Assembly (NCBI GenBank): GCA_030147745.1
Contig: JASBUS010000094.1
Span: 62,001 to 126,000 of the forward strand
Direction: 5' to 3'
Length of the DNA: 64,000 bases
Source: Alphaproteobacteria bacterium
Lineage (GTDB): Bacteria > Pseudomonadota > Alphaproteobacteria > Micavibrionales > Micavibrionaceae
Shown: positions 27,156 through 37,128 of the stretch, one piece after another
Layout of the letters: each line of letters opens with the position of its first letter
Position numbering within the stretch: position 1 is the first letter of the stretch
Translations under genes and position numbers: made by a program
Notes under the pieces: model-generated
What the model was told of the DNA's origin: nothing
Seen by the model: the letters and a program-made list of their open reading frames with translations, nothing else
Database searches by the model: none

Positions 27156-29984
27156 ATGACGCAGAAATATTTAAATGAGAGTCTTTTTTGTGTATTGGGG
27201 CCAACCAATACCGGAAAAACATATCGCGCCGTTGAAAAGATGTTGTCTTACCATGATGGGGTTATCGGCTTTCCCCTACGCCTGCTTGCGCGCGAAAACT
27301 ATGAACGCATCTGCGCCATTAAAGGGGTTGAGGCCACAGCTCTTGTCACTGGTGAAGAACGCGTCATTCCACCTAAGGCGCGTTATTTTTGCTGTACGGT
27401 CGAATCCATGCCGCTTAACCGCCCGTTTGAATTTGTTGCTATAGATGAAATTCAGCTCTGCGCAGATCCTGATCGTGGGCATGTTTTTACGAATCGATTA
27501 CTGCATGCCCGTGGCACGCGCGAAACCATGTTATTGGGGGCAGACACGATGCGCCCTATATTAACTAAGCTCTACCCTGATGCGATATTTGATCGGGCGG
27601 AGCGTTTTTCTGAACTGCGCTATTCAGGCTTTCACAAATTAAGCCGCCTACCAAAGCGTTCAGCCGTTGTCGCCTTCTCGATTGAAGATGTCTATAAAAT
27701 TGCGGAAATTTTACGGCAGGAACGCGGCGGCACAGCCGTGATCCTCGGCGCGCTCAGCCCACGCACACGTAATAAACAAGTCGCCCTTTATCAACGCGGT
27801 GATGTTGATTATATGGTCGCGACCGACGCGATTGGCATGGGGCTTAACATGAATATTACGCATATTGCCTTTGCCGCGACCCATAAATTTGATGGTAAGC
27901 ATAAGCGCAGCCTGTCCCATGCTGAACTTGCACAAATTGCAGGGCGCGCTGGTCGCCATGTTGAAAATGGCAGTTTTGGTGTGACTGGCAACATCCATGG
28001 CCTTAACGAGAATACCGTTAGCGCCATTGAAAATCACGTCCTCCCACCAGTCGACAAGTTATTCTGGCGGAATGCGCTGCTTGATTATTCCAGTTTAAAA
28101 GCGCTTGAGCAAAGCCTAGCCGCCCCGCCGCAGAGCGATGTCTTTGCCCATGGACGGATGAGTTCAGACCATGTGACGTTACGCGCGTTAATGCAACATA
28201 GTGATATTCAGGCCCTAGCCAATAGCGAAGAACGCATTCGTTTATTCTGGCGCGTCTGCCAAATCCCGAATTTCCGCAAGAATATGCCCGAAGCACATAT
28301 CAACCTTGTGCGCCGCGTCTTCATCGACCTTGCTGAATATGGCCATATTGATGAACGCTGGGTGCATAACCAGATGGATCGCCTTGATAATGCCAAGGGC
28401 GAGATTGATGCCCTCACCCAGCGCTTAGAGGCCATTCGCACTTACACCTATATTTCCCATCAAGGGGATTGGTTTAAAAATGCGGATGCATGGCAGGTCA
28501 AAACCCGCGGCATAGAGGATAAATTATCCGATGCCTTGCATATCGCGCTAAGCGAACGTTTTGTCGATAAACGCTCTGCCACGCTGATTCAGTCGCTCGA
28601 AAGCGATAAAAAGCTTTATGCCTCTGTACAAAAAGATGGAAAAGTCTTAATAGAAGGTCATAGCGTTGGACATTTACAGGGTTTTCGGTTTATACCTGAT
28701 AGATCACTAAACAAAAAGGATTTAAAAGCAGTTATGAGTGCAACACGTCAGGCCTTGATGCCAGAATTGAATACACGCGTTGATGATATTTCTAAGTCAT
28801 TGGATCGCCAGTTTTCATTGGCTGATGACGGCTATATTTCATGGCAGCCAAATGAAACGGACCCTCGCCCAGGTGCGCCGATTGCGCAAATTGCTAAGGG
28901 CGACCATATATTGCAGCCTAAAATTACAATTCCACATAGCGACCTGCTTTCCGCAGAACAGCGCGATAAAGTGATTGGTCGCCTTGCCCGCTGGCTTCAA
29001 GACCATATTGGCAGAGTGCTTGAGCCACTTGTGAAGCTGCATGACGATAGCGAGATTACTGGCCCAGCGCGCGGTATTGCGTATCAAGTATACGAATCGC
29101 TTGGCCTCTTGCCACGCGCCGATGTTGAAGAATTAATCAGTGGCCTTGATGCCGAAGGCCGCCGTCAAATTCGTCAGCGCCGCATCATGCTTGGTCCATT
29201 GCTTGTGTTTATTCACAGCTTGAACAAACCTGCGGCAGTGCGTTTACGTGCGCTGCTTTGGGGCGTGTTCCATGACCGTGACCTACCAATGCCTGTGCCA
29301 TATGACGGCGCGGTTTCTATCGAAATTGCCCCTGCGGCGATTGACCGTAAATTCTATCAGTCAATTTCTTATCCAGTTTACGGCAAACGCGCGATCCGTA
29401 TTGATATGCTTGACCGTGTCATTAACGCTATTTACGAAGGCGCTGAAAATCGCCAGTTCCGTGCACAGCATAAAATGTGCGAATGGCTTGGCTGTACAAT
29501 TGACGACCTTTATGAAATTTTGACGGCCATGGGTCACAAAAAAGTTGAGGACGCGGGAACTGCACCTGCAGCAGAGACTGCTGCAGAAGGCGAAACTGTT
29601 GAGACAGCTGAAACAACAGAAGCAGCTGTAGCTGAATCCGCAAGCGAAGGCGCGCCTGAAGCAGCAGCAAAGGAAGCTGCGCCAAGCGAAGCGACCGCAG
29701 CCGAAGCCGCGAAGCTGCCTGAATTGGCGTTGTTCCGCCTGAAAAAGGGCAAAGCGAACGCGAAAGCACCGCGCCCATTCAATAAAGACAAGAAACCTTT
29801 CAAGAATAAAGATGCCCAAGGTGACAAGCCACACGGCAAAAAACCATTCAAGAAAGGTGGTTCAAAAGGTGGTAAGAAGCCGCAGCACCATGATGAAGGT
29901 CGCGTTTATAGCGCTGGCCCTAAAAAAGCGGCAGCAGAAGATTCACCATTTGCAATCCTTGCGCAGCTCAAAGATAAAAAATAA
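27156..29984 (+). CDS. Suv3-like superfamily 2 RNA helicase
   Basis: 942-residue helicase related to mitochondrial SUV3. Motif I is GPTNTGKT (about 15-22), motif II is DEIQ (about 96-99, in FVAIDEIQLCADPDRG), and motif VI is QIAGRAGRH (about 262-270). A long helical middle and a SUV3-type C-terminal domain follow. The last ~140 residues change character: an Ala/Glu/Thr-rich acidic stretch and then a Lys/Gly/Phe-rich basic tail (NKDKKPFKNKD, KKPFKKGGSKGGKKP) that probably binds RNA. A role in RNA turnover is inferred from the family. Confidence 0.88.
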   Translation: MTQKYLNESLFCVLGPTNTGKTYRAVEKMLSYHDGVIGFPLRLLARENYERICAIKGVEATALVTGEERVIPPKARYFCCTVESMPLNRPFEFVAIDEIQLCADPDRGHVFTNRLLHARGTRETMLLGADTMRPILTKLYPDAIFDRAERFSELRYSGFHKLSRLPKRSAVVAFSIEDVYKIAEILRQERGGTAVILGALSPRTRNKQVALYQRGDVDYMVATDAIGMGLNMNITHIAFAATHKFDGKHKRSLSHAELAQIAGRAGRHVENGSFGVTGNIHGLNENTVSAIENHVLPPVDKLFWRNALLDYSSLKALEQSLAAPPQSDVFAHGRMSSDHVTLRALMQHSDIQALANSEERIRLFWRVCQIPNFRKNMPEAHINLVRRVFIDLAEYGHIDERWVHNQMDRLDNAKGEIDALTQRLEAIRTYTYISHQGDWFKNADAWQVKTRGIEDKLSDALHIALSERFVDKRSATLIQSLESDKKLYASVQKDGKVLIEGHSVGHLQGFRFIPDRSLNKKDLKAVMSATRQALMPELNTRVDDISKSLDRQFSLADDGYISWQPNETDPRPGAPIAQIAKGDHILQPKITIPHSDLLSAEQRDKVIGRLARWLQDHIGRVLEPLVKLHDDSEITGPARGIAYQVYESLGLLPRADVEELISGLDAEGRRQIRQRRIMLGPLLVFIHSLNKPAAVRLRALLWGVFHDRDLPMPVPYDGAVSIEIAPAAIDRKFYQSISYPVYGKRAIRIDMLDRVINAIYEGAENRQFRAQHKMCEWLGCTIDDLYEILTAMGHKKVEDAGTAPAAETAAEGETVETAETTEAAVAESASEGAPEAAAKEAAPSEATAAEAAKLPELALFRLKKGKANAKAPRPFNKDKKPFKNKDAQGDKPHGKKPFKKGGSKGGKKPQHHDEGRVYSAGPKKAAAEDSPFAILAQLKDKK

Positions 29985-29994
29985 TAGGCTAATC

Positions 29995-30525
29995 ATGGAA
30001 GATGAATTTGAACGCGGGCAACTGCACTCGCCCGTATCTGAAGATCAGCTACTACCCAAAGACTTCTTTGATATATTGCTGAATCGCTATCTTCCTGTTG
30101 TTAGCCTGACCTTTACAGGCACTGTCATTGCCTATGCGCTAAAAACAAACGGCATGAGCGCGTTTTTTGATGCCTTACTGCATGATAAAAGCATTTATCT
30201 ACTGGCGCTATATGGGGCAATCTGGGTGAGCATCCCTGCAGTGCTTTGGGTCTTAATGAAGAGCAATTCGCTCCTCACCCATCATGCGGATTTATGGTAT
30301 AAAGTTACCGCAGGCATGATGGCGGCAACCTTACTGCTGTCTTTAATGCTTTTCCCGATGGAATCTGGTCTACTTGCCAAAGCACAAAACTTCATTGTTG
30401 CCGTGCTGCCTGTACATATCTTGATGTATATCTATTTCGTTAAAGATGCGATGCCGCCTGTTTTCGGTGTGCCGCTTTCATGTATTGGCGTTGGGCTATT
30501 CTGTTTCGGCATGTTTATTGTGTAA
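29995..30525 (+). CDS. Integral membrane protein of unknown function (176 aa)
   Basis: The frame is open upstream into the helicase gene, but I start it at the ATG at 29995, since only there does the translation become protein-like (MEDEFERGQLHSP). It has four hydrophobic segments (about 38-56, 71-92, 107-126 and 134-176, the last possibly two). It is 10 bases after the helicase and 12 bases before nagZ, and probably co-transcribed. No family recognised. Confidence 0.65.
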   Translation: MEDEFERGQLHSPVSEDQLLPKDFFDILLNRYLPVVSLTFTGTVIAYALKTNGMSAFFDALLHDKSIYLLALYGAIWVSIPAVLWVLMKSNSLLTHHADLWYKVTAGMMAATLLLSLMLFPMESGLLAKAQNFIVAVLPVHILMYIYFVKDAMPPVFGVPLSCIGVGLFCFGMFIV

Positions 30526-30537
30526 GGGAGCGGCGCG

Positions 30538-31446
30538 ATGATACCGGCGATTTTCTCCCTCAAAGGTCATGACATCACACCCGCCGAGCGCCAATTCTTC
30601 ATCGATTCACAGCCATTAGGCTTTATATTGTTTGGGCGCAATATTGATACACCTGAACAAGTCAAACGCCTTACCCATGATTTAAAAGCCACCCTTGGTC
30701 GCGACTGCCCTATTTTAATCGACCAAGAAGGCGGCCGTGTTCAACGTATGAAAGCGCCGCATTGGCCTAAATTCCCTGCGGCAGGCGAATATCAAGGGGA
30801 TCTTGAGCGTCTTTATAATGATATGTATGCCCTCGCCTCTGGCCTGATGGAGCATGGCATTAATGTCAATTGCGCCCCTGTGCTCGACATTCGCTATCCT
30901 GTTGAAACCGATATTATTGGTGACCGTGCCTATAGCTATGATGTTGAAGACGTCATCAAAAGCGGCGCAGTTGTATGCCGTGCCTTTGAGGATGCAGGCG
31001 TTATTCCCGTAAGCAAACATTTGCCTGGTCATGGCCGCGCGCGCGCTGATACGCATTATGCCGAAGCGGTGATTGATACGCCGCTTGATATCCTTGATGA
31101 CACAGATTTCCGTCCCTTCCGAGAAGTACAACCGATATGGGGCATGGTCGCGCATGTCATTGTTTCTGCTGTGGATAGCTTGCCTGCAACGCTGTCTGAA
31201 AAAACAATAAAGGATGTCATCCGCGGGCGAATAGGCTATAAAGGCGTATTAGTCAGTGATGATTTAAGTATGAAGGCTTTAGCAGCCTATGGCGAGATTG
31301 ATGATGTCGCCGAAAAATGCCTTGCTGCGGGCTGTGACCTTGCATTGTATTGTGCAGGCGAACTAGACGAAATGACGGCAATTGCCGCCCGTCTTAAGCA
31401 GCATATTGGGGCTGAACTTGCGCAAAAATTAACGCGCTTTGTATAA
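30538..31446 (+). CDS. nagZ: Beta-N-acetylhexosaminidase NagZ
   Basis: Cytoplasmic glycoside hydrolase family 3 enzyme that removes N-acetylglucosamine from recycled muropeptides. Seen: FILFGRNIDTPEQV, LIDQEGGRVQRM, the SKHLPGHGRARADTH loop with the catalytic Asp/His dyad, and VSDDLSMKALAAY with the nucleophilic Asp (about 241). At 302 residues it is slightly shorter than E. coli NagZ. It heads the nagZ-scpA-scpB-tatABC run typical of alphaproteobacteria; its stop is 5 bases before scpA. Confidence 0.92.
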   Translation: MIPAIFSLKGHDITPAERQFFIDSQPLGFILFGRNIDTPEQVKRLTHDLKATLGRDCPILIDQEGGRVQRMKAPHWPKFPAAGEYQGDLERLYNDMYALASGLMEHGINVNCAPVLDIRYPVETDIIGDRAYSYDVEDVIKSGAVVCRAFEDAGVIPVSKHLPGHGRARADTHYAEAVIDTPLDILDDTDFRPFREVQPIWGMVAHVIVSAVDSLPATLSEKTIKDVIRGRIGYKGVLVSDDLSMKALAAYGEIDDVAEKCLAAGCDLALYCAGELDEMTAIAARLKQHIGAELAQKLTRFV

Positions 31447-31451
31447 AATAT

Positions 31452-32264
31452 ATGAACGATAACCAAACGACAGAGCCAAGCGAAAACGATTTGTTTTCGG
31501 CTGCAGATGATCAACTGCTCCTTGACCTTGAAGGGTATGAAGGGCCAATTGACATGCTGCTTGACCTTGCGCGCAAGCAGAAGGTTGATTTGATCCATAT
31601 TTCGGTTTTGGATTTGGCGCGCCAATATCTCCGCTTCATCCAACAAGCCAAAGATTTAAAACTCGACCTTGCCGCTGAATATTTGGTGATGGCGGCATGG
31701 CTTGCTTATTTAAAATCTCGTTTGTTATTGCCTAAAGATGAAAATGACGAAGAAGAGCTCAGCGGTGAAGAAATGGCCGCGGCGCTGCAATTCCAACTCC
31801 GCCGTTTGGAAGCTATGCAGGATGCCGCCGACACACTCTTCGCACGCCCACAGCTTGGCTGGGATGTTTTTGACCGCGGCATGGGCTTTGACCTCCGCAC
31901 AAAAACTGAAGCAACTTATGAGGTGAGCTTCTTTGAGCTATTAGATTGCTATGGCGCAATTAACCGCCGTCATAATACATCGCATTATAAACCACTCGAT
32001 TTCAATTTGATGTCGATGGATGAAGCGATGGACCGATTAAAAGAGGCCTTTAAAAATCTACCGCGTAAGGGGCAGCATAGTGCGTGGCTGACATTGCAAA
32101 GCTTGGTTGACAAAAAAGAGAAAGACCAACTTTTCAGTCGATCATCATTGGCATCGATGTTTACCGCAGGGTTAGAAATGGCCAAATATGGCGATTGTGA
32201 AATTCGTCAGGATGCGCCGCTCCGCCCGATTTATATGCGCGCTAAAGTAAGGGAAGAATCATAA
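31452..32264 (+). CDS. scpA: Segregation and condensation protein ScpA
   Basis: Kleisin subunit of the SMC-ScpAB complex that compacts and segregates chromosomes. The 270 residues include the kleisin start LDLEGYEGPIDMLLDLARKQKVDL (about 25-48), the LAAEYLVMAAWLAYLKSRLLLP motif (about 75-96), an acidic linker and the C-terminal winged helix. The first 20 residues are disordered and acidic. It precedes scpB by one base. Confidence 0.92.
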   Translation: MNDNQTTEPSENDLFSAADDQLLLDLEGYEGPIDMLLDLARKQKVDLIHISVLDLARQYLRFIQQAKDLKLDLAAEYLVMAAWLAYLKSRLLLPKDENDEEELSGEEMAAALQFQLRRLEAMQDAADTLFARPQLGWDVFDRGMGFDLRTKTEATYEVSFFELLDCYGAINRRHNTSHYKPLDFNLMSMDEAMDRLKEAFKNLPRKGQHSAWLTLQSLVDKKEKDQLFSRSSLASMFTAGLEMAKYGDCEIRQDAPLRPIYMRAKVREES

Positions 32265-32265
32265 A

Positions 32266-32874
32266 ATGAGTAATACAGAAAATAAAGCGCAGCTGCACCA
32301 GCGTATTGTCGAAGCCTTGTTATTCGCGACATCAGAGCCACTTAGCATTGATGAAATTTATGCCTATATGCCTGAAGATGCCGATGTTGGCGCGGCGATA
32401 TCAGGCTTAAAAGATATATATAAAGAACGCGGCGTTGAATTGGTCAGCATCGATGGCCGCTGGTCATTTAAAACAGCAAGTGACCTATCGACGCATTTGA
32501 CTTTACAGCGCCAAGAACAGCGTAAATTATCGCGCGCCGCCATGGAAACATTGGCGATTATCGCCTATCATCAACCTGTCACCCGCGCGGAGATTGAAAC
32601 TATTCGTGGGGTCAGCACTGGGCGCGGTACATTGGATATTTTAATTGAGGCCGGCTGGGTTAAACCAGGCCGCCGCCGTGAAGCCCCAGGCCGCCCGTTA
32701 ACATGGGTGACCACCCCAAGCTTCCTTGAACATTTTAACCTAGAATCCATCCGCGATTTACCGGGCCTAGATGAATTAAAAGCATCTGGCTTGTTAGATA
32801 AGAGCGTAGCCCTTGACAGCGCGCTCACAATGGGTGATCTTTTCGACAATAACAGCAACCGTGAGGATGAGTAA
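32266..32874 (+). CDS. scpB: Segregation and condensation protein ScpB
   Basis: Partner of ScpA in the SMC complex; two tandem winged-helix domains. Motifs: IVEALLFATSEPLSIDEI near the N-terminus, the LSRAAMETLAIIAYHQPVTRAEIETIRGV signature (about 90-118) and GRPLTWVTT. The C-terminal 30 residues are acidic. The stop of scpB directly abuts the tatA start, so expression is coupled. Confidence 0.94.
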   Translation: MSNTENKAQLHQRIVEALLFATSEPLSIDEIYAYMPEDADVGAAISGLKDIYKERGVELVSIDGRWSFKTASDLSTHLTLQRQEQRKLSRAAMETLAIIAYHQPVTRAEIETIRGVSTGRGTLDILIEAGWVKPGRRREAPGRPLTWVTTPSFLEHFNLESIRDLPGLDELKASGLLDKSVALDSALTMGDLFDNNSNREDE

Positions 32875-33072
32875 ATGGCCCCGAGTTTTTGGCAAATCGC
32901 CATTATCGTATTGATTATATTTGTGCTTTTTGGTGCAGGCAAATTGCCACGCATTATGGGCGACCTTGCTGAAGGTATTAAAAGCTTCAAAAAAGGCATG
33001 AAAGACGAAGGCGATTCAAAAGATGACGCGCCAAAGTCACTGGAAAACACTGAATCAAAAGACAAAGAATAA
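32875..33072 (+). CDS. tatA: Twin-arginine translocase subunit TatA
   Basis: Forms the pore-like oligomer of the Tat system for folded proteins. Sixty-five residues: one membrane helix (about 5-22, [17 protein letters not shown]), the hinge GAGKLP and an amphipathic helix ([21 protein letters not shown]), then a short charged tail. Confidence 0.93.
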   Translation: MAPSFWQIAIIVLIIFVLFGAGKLPRIMGDLAEGIKSFKKGMKDEGDSKDDAPKSLENTESKDKE

Positions 33073-33081
33073 GCCCGTATA

Positions 33082-33417
33082 ATGCTTGATTTCGGCCTTC
33101 CCGAATTAATTCTGATTATGATTGTGCTGATTCTTGTCATCGGCCCACAGCAGATTCCTGAGATCATGTATAACTTAGGCCGCATTATGCGCCGCCTAAA
33201 TTACATGCGCTTTGCCCTATCGCGTCAATTTGAAGACTTCATGCATGACATGGATACCGAAAAACGCGGCGGGCAGGATACAGACAGCCTAAGCATGCTG
33301 CCACGTGAAGGGCAAACCGCCTATCAATCATCCCCAGACGAAGAAGAAGAAGAAGACGAAGATTACATGCCGCCTGAAGTAATCCCTAAGGACGAGAGTG
33401 ATGACCGCAAAGAGTGA
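33082..33417 (+). CDS. tatB: Twin-arginine translocase subunit TatB
   Basis: Works with TatC in recognising twin-arginine substrates. It has one N-terminal membrane helix (about 5-22, [16 protein letters not shown]), the [23 protein letters not shown] amphipathic helix, and a long acidic tail with a run of Glu/Asp (about 90-100). The 111 residues and the Glu near position 8 fit TatB rather than a second TatA. Its end overlaps tatC by about 17 bases. Confidence 0.9.
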   Translation: MLDFGLPELILIMIVLILVIGPQQIPEIMYNLGRIMRRLNYMRFALSRQFEDFMHDMDTEKRGGQDTDSLSMLPREGQTAYQSSPDEEEEEDEDYMPPEVIPKDESDDRKE

Positions 33418-34156
33418 AGACGATCGTTTCATCAACCACTTGGTTGAACTGCGCCGCCGCTTGTTGATTGTCATGCTCGGCTTTGTCCTTGCGAGTGCGG
33501 TGAGCTATTTTTATGTCGATGAAATATACGGCTTTCTAACTGTACCTCTGCAAAATGCGATGGATCAAAATGGCAGCGGCCGTTTGATTTACACAGGTTT
33601 AAGTGAAGCCTTTTTCACCTATTTAAAAGTGGCGTTATTCATGGGCGCGGCGGTGACCTTCCCGCTTTTTGCTTATCATATATGGGCCTTTATTGCGCCC
33701 GGTTTATATGCATCTGAAAAACGCGTCTTTCTGCCTTATTTAATTGCCGCGCCGCTGTTATTTGTTGCGGGCGCTGCGATGGTCTATTACGTGATTATGC
33801 CGCTGGCTTGGCCGTTTTTCCTGAGCTTCCAAAGTTTTGATAACGCGATTGGCTTACCGATCGAACTTGAAGCGCGGGTGAGCGAATATCTCTCCTTAGT
33901 GATGGTGCTAATTTTTGCGTTTGGCATTGCCTTTCAAATCCCCGTCTTGCTGACTATGCTTGGGCATATGGGCGTGATTAGCGCGGATTCATTGGCGCGT
34001 AAACGCCGCTATATCATCGTGCTTGCTTTTGTGGTCGGTGCGTTTTTGACGCCGCCTGATATTATTTCACAAGTTGGCTTGGCGCTGCCTGTTTGGCTGC
34101 TTTATGAATGTTCGATTATCTTGATCCGCATCATACAGAAAAAAGACAAGGCATAA
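33401..34156 (+). CDS. tatC: Twin-arginine translocase subunit TatC
   Basis: Core receptor of the Tat translocon, with six membrane helices. I use the ATG at 33401 (AAGGACGAG upstream) in preference to the GTG one codon before. Conserved features: [13 protein letters not shown] near the N-terminus, the Phe-Pro pair at [19 protein letters not shown] with the expected E-K-R after it, and [15 protein letters not shown]. Family signature residues are in place. Confidence 0.95.
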   Translation: MTAKSEDDRFINHLVELRRRLLIVMLGFVLASAVSYFYVDEIYGFLTVPLQNAMDQNGSGRLIYTGLSEAFFTYLKVALFMGAAVTFPLFAYHIWAFIAPGLYASEKRVFLPYLIAAPLLFVAGAAMVYYVIMPLAWPFFLSFQSFDNAIGLPIELEARVSEYLSLVMVLIFAFGIAFQIPVLLTMLGHMGVISADSLARKRRYIIVLAFVVGAFLTPPDIISQVGLALPVWLLYECSIILIRIIQKKDKA

Positions 34157-34160
34157 GCAT

Positions 34161-34547
34161 ATGATCATCTGGGGCTTATATTTATCCATCTTTTGGGCTG
34201 TATCGCTTTATTCTGTTTATCAGGATATTGCCAAGCCTGAGCGTTTTCTCTCGCTTGTTGAAAATGTGATTACATCTTTGGTTATTACTTTCAGCGTCTT
34301 TGGCCTTTACCATGCGCCGACGGGACAAAGCTTCGCGCCATTTTTGTTTATCCTATTACCGCTCAGCGCTTATTTCGAAATTAGCAATGCGCTCGGGGAT
34401 TTAAAATCAGGCCGCATACAAGAACAACTTGAAGAAGACGTCCCGCAGGATATAATCAATAATATCGCGTTTTTATCTTTAAGCGCTATTCTTCTGCCCG
34501 GTTATATTGCCGGTCTTATGTTGATTGTTAAATACGGTAATCTTTAA
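34161..34547 (+). CDS. Small integral membrane protein (128 aa)
   Basis: Has four hydrophobic segments (about 1-20, 32-52, 58-76 and 100-122) joined by short loops and one acidic loop (QEQLEEDVPQD). The gene begins 4 bases after tatC and its stop overlaps the zapE start (TAATG), so it is part of the operon. No known family; a membrane role next to Tat or ZapE is only inferred from position. Confidence 0.65.
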   Translation: MIIWGLYLSIFWAVSLYSVYQDIAKPERFLSLVENVITSLVITFSVFGLYHAPTGQSFAPFLFILLPLSAYFEISNALGDLKSGRIQEQLEEDVPQDIINNIAFLSLSAILLPGYIAGLMLIVKYGNL

Positions 34548-35674
34548 TGGCTGATGTCACGCCTTTATCATTATATGAAACCACCCTTAAAAGCGGCGAA
34601 ATTAAAGCCGACCCTGCGCAGGCACATATTGTTGATGCGTTAAACAATCTTCATGCCGAATTGACCAAGCCACAAGGCACAATTGCCAAGTTACTTAATA
34701 AGCACGCTGCCGTAAAAGGCCTTTATATTTATGGTGATGTTGGGCGCGGTAAAACCTTTCTGATGGATTTATTCCATGATGCCCTGCCCGCGTCCATCGC
34801 CAAAAAACGTGTTCATTTTCACAGCTTCATGCGTGATGCGCATGATTATTTGCACCGTAAGCGCAAAGAAGACAGCCATAAAAACGCCGATGCGATGATC
34901 CCTGCCCTTGCGGATTGGATAAGCAGCCAATGCCGCGTGCTCTGTTTCGATGAATTTCATGTCGTGGATATTGCCGATGCGATGATTTTAGGGCGCTTAC
35001 TTGAGGCGTTATTTGCCAAAAATGTTGTCGTGGTTTGTACATCTAACTGGCTGCCACAAGACCTTTATAAAAATGGTCTACAGCGAGAAAGATTCCTGCC
35101 CGCGATTGATTGCATTTGCGCGCATATGAATATCATCCATCTTGATAGCCCGAAAGATCACCGCCTTGGCCGCCTTGGTGATGATGATGTTTATCACAGC
35201 CCCAATGGCAGCGACAGCAAAGCCCGCCTTGACGAGATTTTTGCGCAATTGACGGATTGCACTGCGGCGCAGGCGGTCACGCTCAACCATAAAAATCGTA
35301 ATTTAAATGTGCCTGCGGCAGCCAAAGGCGTCGCACGTTTTACCTTTCAAGACCTTTGTGAAAAGCCCCTTGGCGCGGCGGATTATTTACTGCTCGCCAC
35401 GCATTTTCACACCATCATCCTTGAAAATATTCCGCGGCTTGGCTATGACCGCCGTAATGAGACCAAGCGCCTCATCACCTTGATTGACGTACTATACGAA
35501 CAAAATATCATGCTGATTATCAGCGCCGCTACGACGGTTGATAAGCTTTACACGGGCCATGACCATAGCTTTGAATTTGACCGCACCATCAGCCGCCTGA
35601 TGGAAATGCGCAGCCAAGATTATCGCGCCGCCCATAGTGAAAAATTTAGTATGACTGCTCCAGAGAACGTATAA
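34547..35674 (+). CDS. zapE: AFG1-type ATPase ZapE
   Basis: P-loop ATPase linked to Z-ring function during division in E. coli, related to mitochondrial AFG1/LACE1. Walker A is GDVGRGKT (63-70); Walker B is VLCFDEFHVVD (about 128-138); SNWLPQDLYKNGLQRERFLPAI follows, the signature of the family, and a C-terminal DRTISRLMEMRS motif. At 375 residues it is normal. In many alphaproteobacteria it lies near mdh; here it ends the tat operon. Confidence 0.92.
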   Translation: MADVTPLSLYETTLKSGEIKADPAQAHIVDALNNLHAELTKPQGTIAKLLNKHAAVKGLYIYGDVGRGKTFLMDLFHDALPASIAKKRVHFHSFMRDAHDYLHRKRKEDSHKNADAMIPALADWISSQCRVLCFDEFHVVDIADAMILGRLLEALFAKNVVVVCTSNWLPQDLYKNGLQRERFLPAIDCICAHMNIIHLDSPKDHRLGRLGDDDVYHSPNGSDSKARLDEIFAQLTDCTAAQAVTLNHKNRNLNVPAAAKGVARFTFQDLCEKPLGAADYLLLATHFHTIILENIPRLGYDRRNETKRLITLIDVLYEQNIMLIISAATTVDKLYTGHDHSFEFDRTISRLMEMRSQDYRAAHSEKFSMTAPENV

Positions 35675-35758
35675 AGTTTTAACCCTTTATTTGCCAAGCC
35701 ATGCTAGACTATAATTTTGATGAATCATTTAAGTCATTATAGCTAAGGTCTTTTAAAT

Positions 35759-37051
35759 ATGGGTATTTTCTCGGCGCTGACCGACAAAATCACAGGTAAG
35801 AACCCCAAAAACAACGCGCAAAGTCCGCGTGATCCTGCACGTTATGAAGATGAACGTGAACAGGCGACCAATGGCAGCAAGAAAGAGCGCATGAGCCTTG
35901 CCAAGAATACAGAGACCCATCGAGAAATCCTTTATTACCTAGCTGAAAATGACCCTGACCCAAAAATCCGCCGTGCATTGGCGGAGAATGCATCACTGCC
36001 TGTACAGGCAAGCAGCATCCTCGCCACCGACCAAGATGTTGATGTGCGCCTTGCGCTCGCCGAGCGGTTAATTAAATTACTGCCAGAATTATCCAAAGAC
36101 AAACATAGCCAGCTTTATGCCTATGCCGTTCAGGCACTCGGTACACTTGCCTTGGATGAAGTCTTGAAAATCCGTTTGGCCTTAACCAGCGCCTTGAAAG
36201 ACCACGCCTATACCCCGCCCAAAGTCGCGGGGCAATTGGCACGCGATGTCGAACGCCAAGTGTCTGAGCCGATTTTGAAATTCTGTGCCGCCCTTGCGGA
36301 TGAAGACTTACTCGACATTTTAAGTAAACATCCTGCGAGCTGGGCTGTTCAAGCGATTGCGGGCCGCAGTAATGTCAGCAGCGATGTATCTACAGCTATT
36401 ATCCGCACCGATGACGTGCCTGCAGGCCGTATATTGATTGAGAATGAAGGCGCGCAGCTTAGCAAAGATTTGCTCATGGAAATTGTCGACAAAGCCCGCA
36501 CCACGCCTGAGTGGCAAAAACCCACCGCGCTGCGTAAATCTCTGCCGCGAGATGTTGTGCTCTCGATGCTATCCTTTGTGGATGAACATATCAAAGCCAT
36601 ACTGGCCTCACGTGAAGATTTTGATGAAGATACACGCAGCGAAGTTGCCGAAATTGCCAAGCGCCGCGTCGCCTTTGCCACCGAACATCAAGCCCAAGAC
36701 GGTGAAACCCCACTCGCCCATGTCAAACGCCTTGATAAACAGAAACTTCTGAATGAAGAACTTGTCGCCGATGCGCTTGCGATGCGCGAAACAGAATTTG
36801 TGATTGCCGTGCTCGCTTATAAAAGCAAAGTCAGTGAAGACGAGATTAAAAAGATTATCGATATGCGCAGCGCGAAGTCGATTATATCGCTTAGCTGGCA
36901 TTGCAAATTTTCTATGCGCTTTGCGTTCCGCCTTGAACAGGAATTATGCCATTTACCAAAGACGGAATTAATTTATCCGAAAGACGGGACGGATTATCCC
37001 CTGCCTGAAGCCGATATGAAATGGCAGATGGAATTCTTAGGCTTCCGCTAA
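35759..37051 (+). CDS. DUF2336 domain protein
   Basis: Alpha-helical repeat protein of 430 residues with HEAT-like repeats. The characteristic DUF2336 start is seen: REILYYLAENDPDPKIRRALAENASLP (about 58-84), then DQDVDVRLALAERLIKLLP. Members occur almost only in alphaproteobacteria and have no assigned biochemical role; helical repeats suggest a scaffold. The first 55 residues are charged and disordered. TATAAT about 47 bases upstream could be a -10 box. It ends at a strong bidirectional terminator. Confidence 0.85.
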   Translation: MGIFSALTDKITGKNPKNNAQSPRDPARYEDEREQATNGSKKERMSLAKNTETHREILYYLAENDPDPKIRRALAENASLPVQASSILATDQDVDVRLALAERLIKLLPELSKDKHSQLYAYAVQALGTLALDEVLKIRLALTSALKDHAYTPPKVAGQLARDVERQVSEPILKFCAALADEDLLDILSKHPASWAVQAIAGRSNVSSDVSTAIIRTDDVPAGRILIENEGAQLSKDLLMEIVDKARTTPEWQKPTALRKSLPRDVVLSMLSFVDEHIKAILASREDFDEDTRSEVAEIAKRRVAFATEHQAQDGETPLAHVKRLDKQKLLNEELVADALAMRETEFVIAVLAYKSKVSEDEIKKIIDMRSAKSIISLSWHCKFSMRFAFRLEQELCHLPKTELIYPKDGTDYPLPEADMKWQMEFLGFR

Positions 37052-37072
37052 ACGCCACCATTTTTAACCCAT

Positions 37073-37110
37073 AAAAAAAAGCCGACAAGATTTCTCTCAT
37101 CGGCTTTTCT
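37073..37110. terminator. Bidirectional terminator between DUF2336 gene and bactofilin
   Basis: A stem of AAAAGCCGA with TCGGCTTTT and a 14-base loop has eight A on the left and TTTTCT on the right, so it can serve both convergent genes. Confidence 0.85.
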
Positions 37111-37128
37111 AATTTCGTCGGACCGGTC

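Noticed and set aside
29361-29851. Minus-strand frames opposite the helicase tail
   Set aside because: Composition (Phe/Arg/Leu or Ala/Ser runs) mirrors the Ala/Glu/Lys-rich tail of the real gene; no independent support.
32571-33185. 204-codon minus-strand frame opposite scpB and tatA
   Set aside because: Overlaps well-established genes, has no ribosome site and no recognisable domain.
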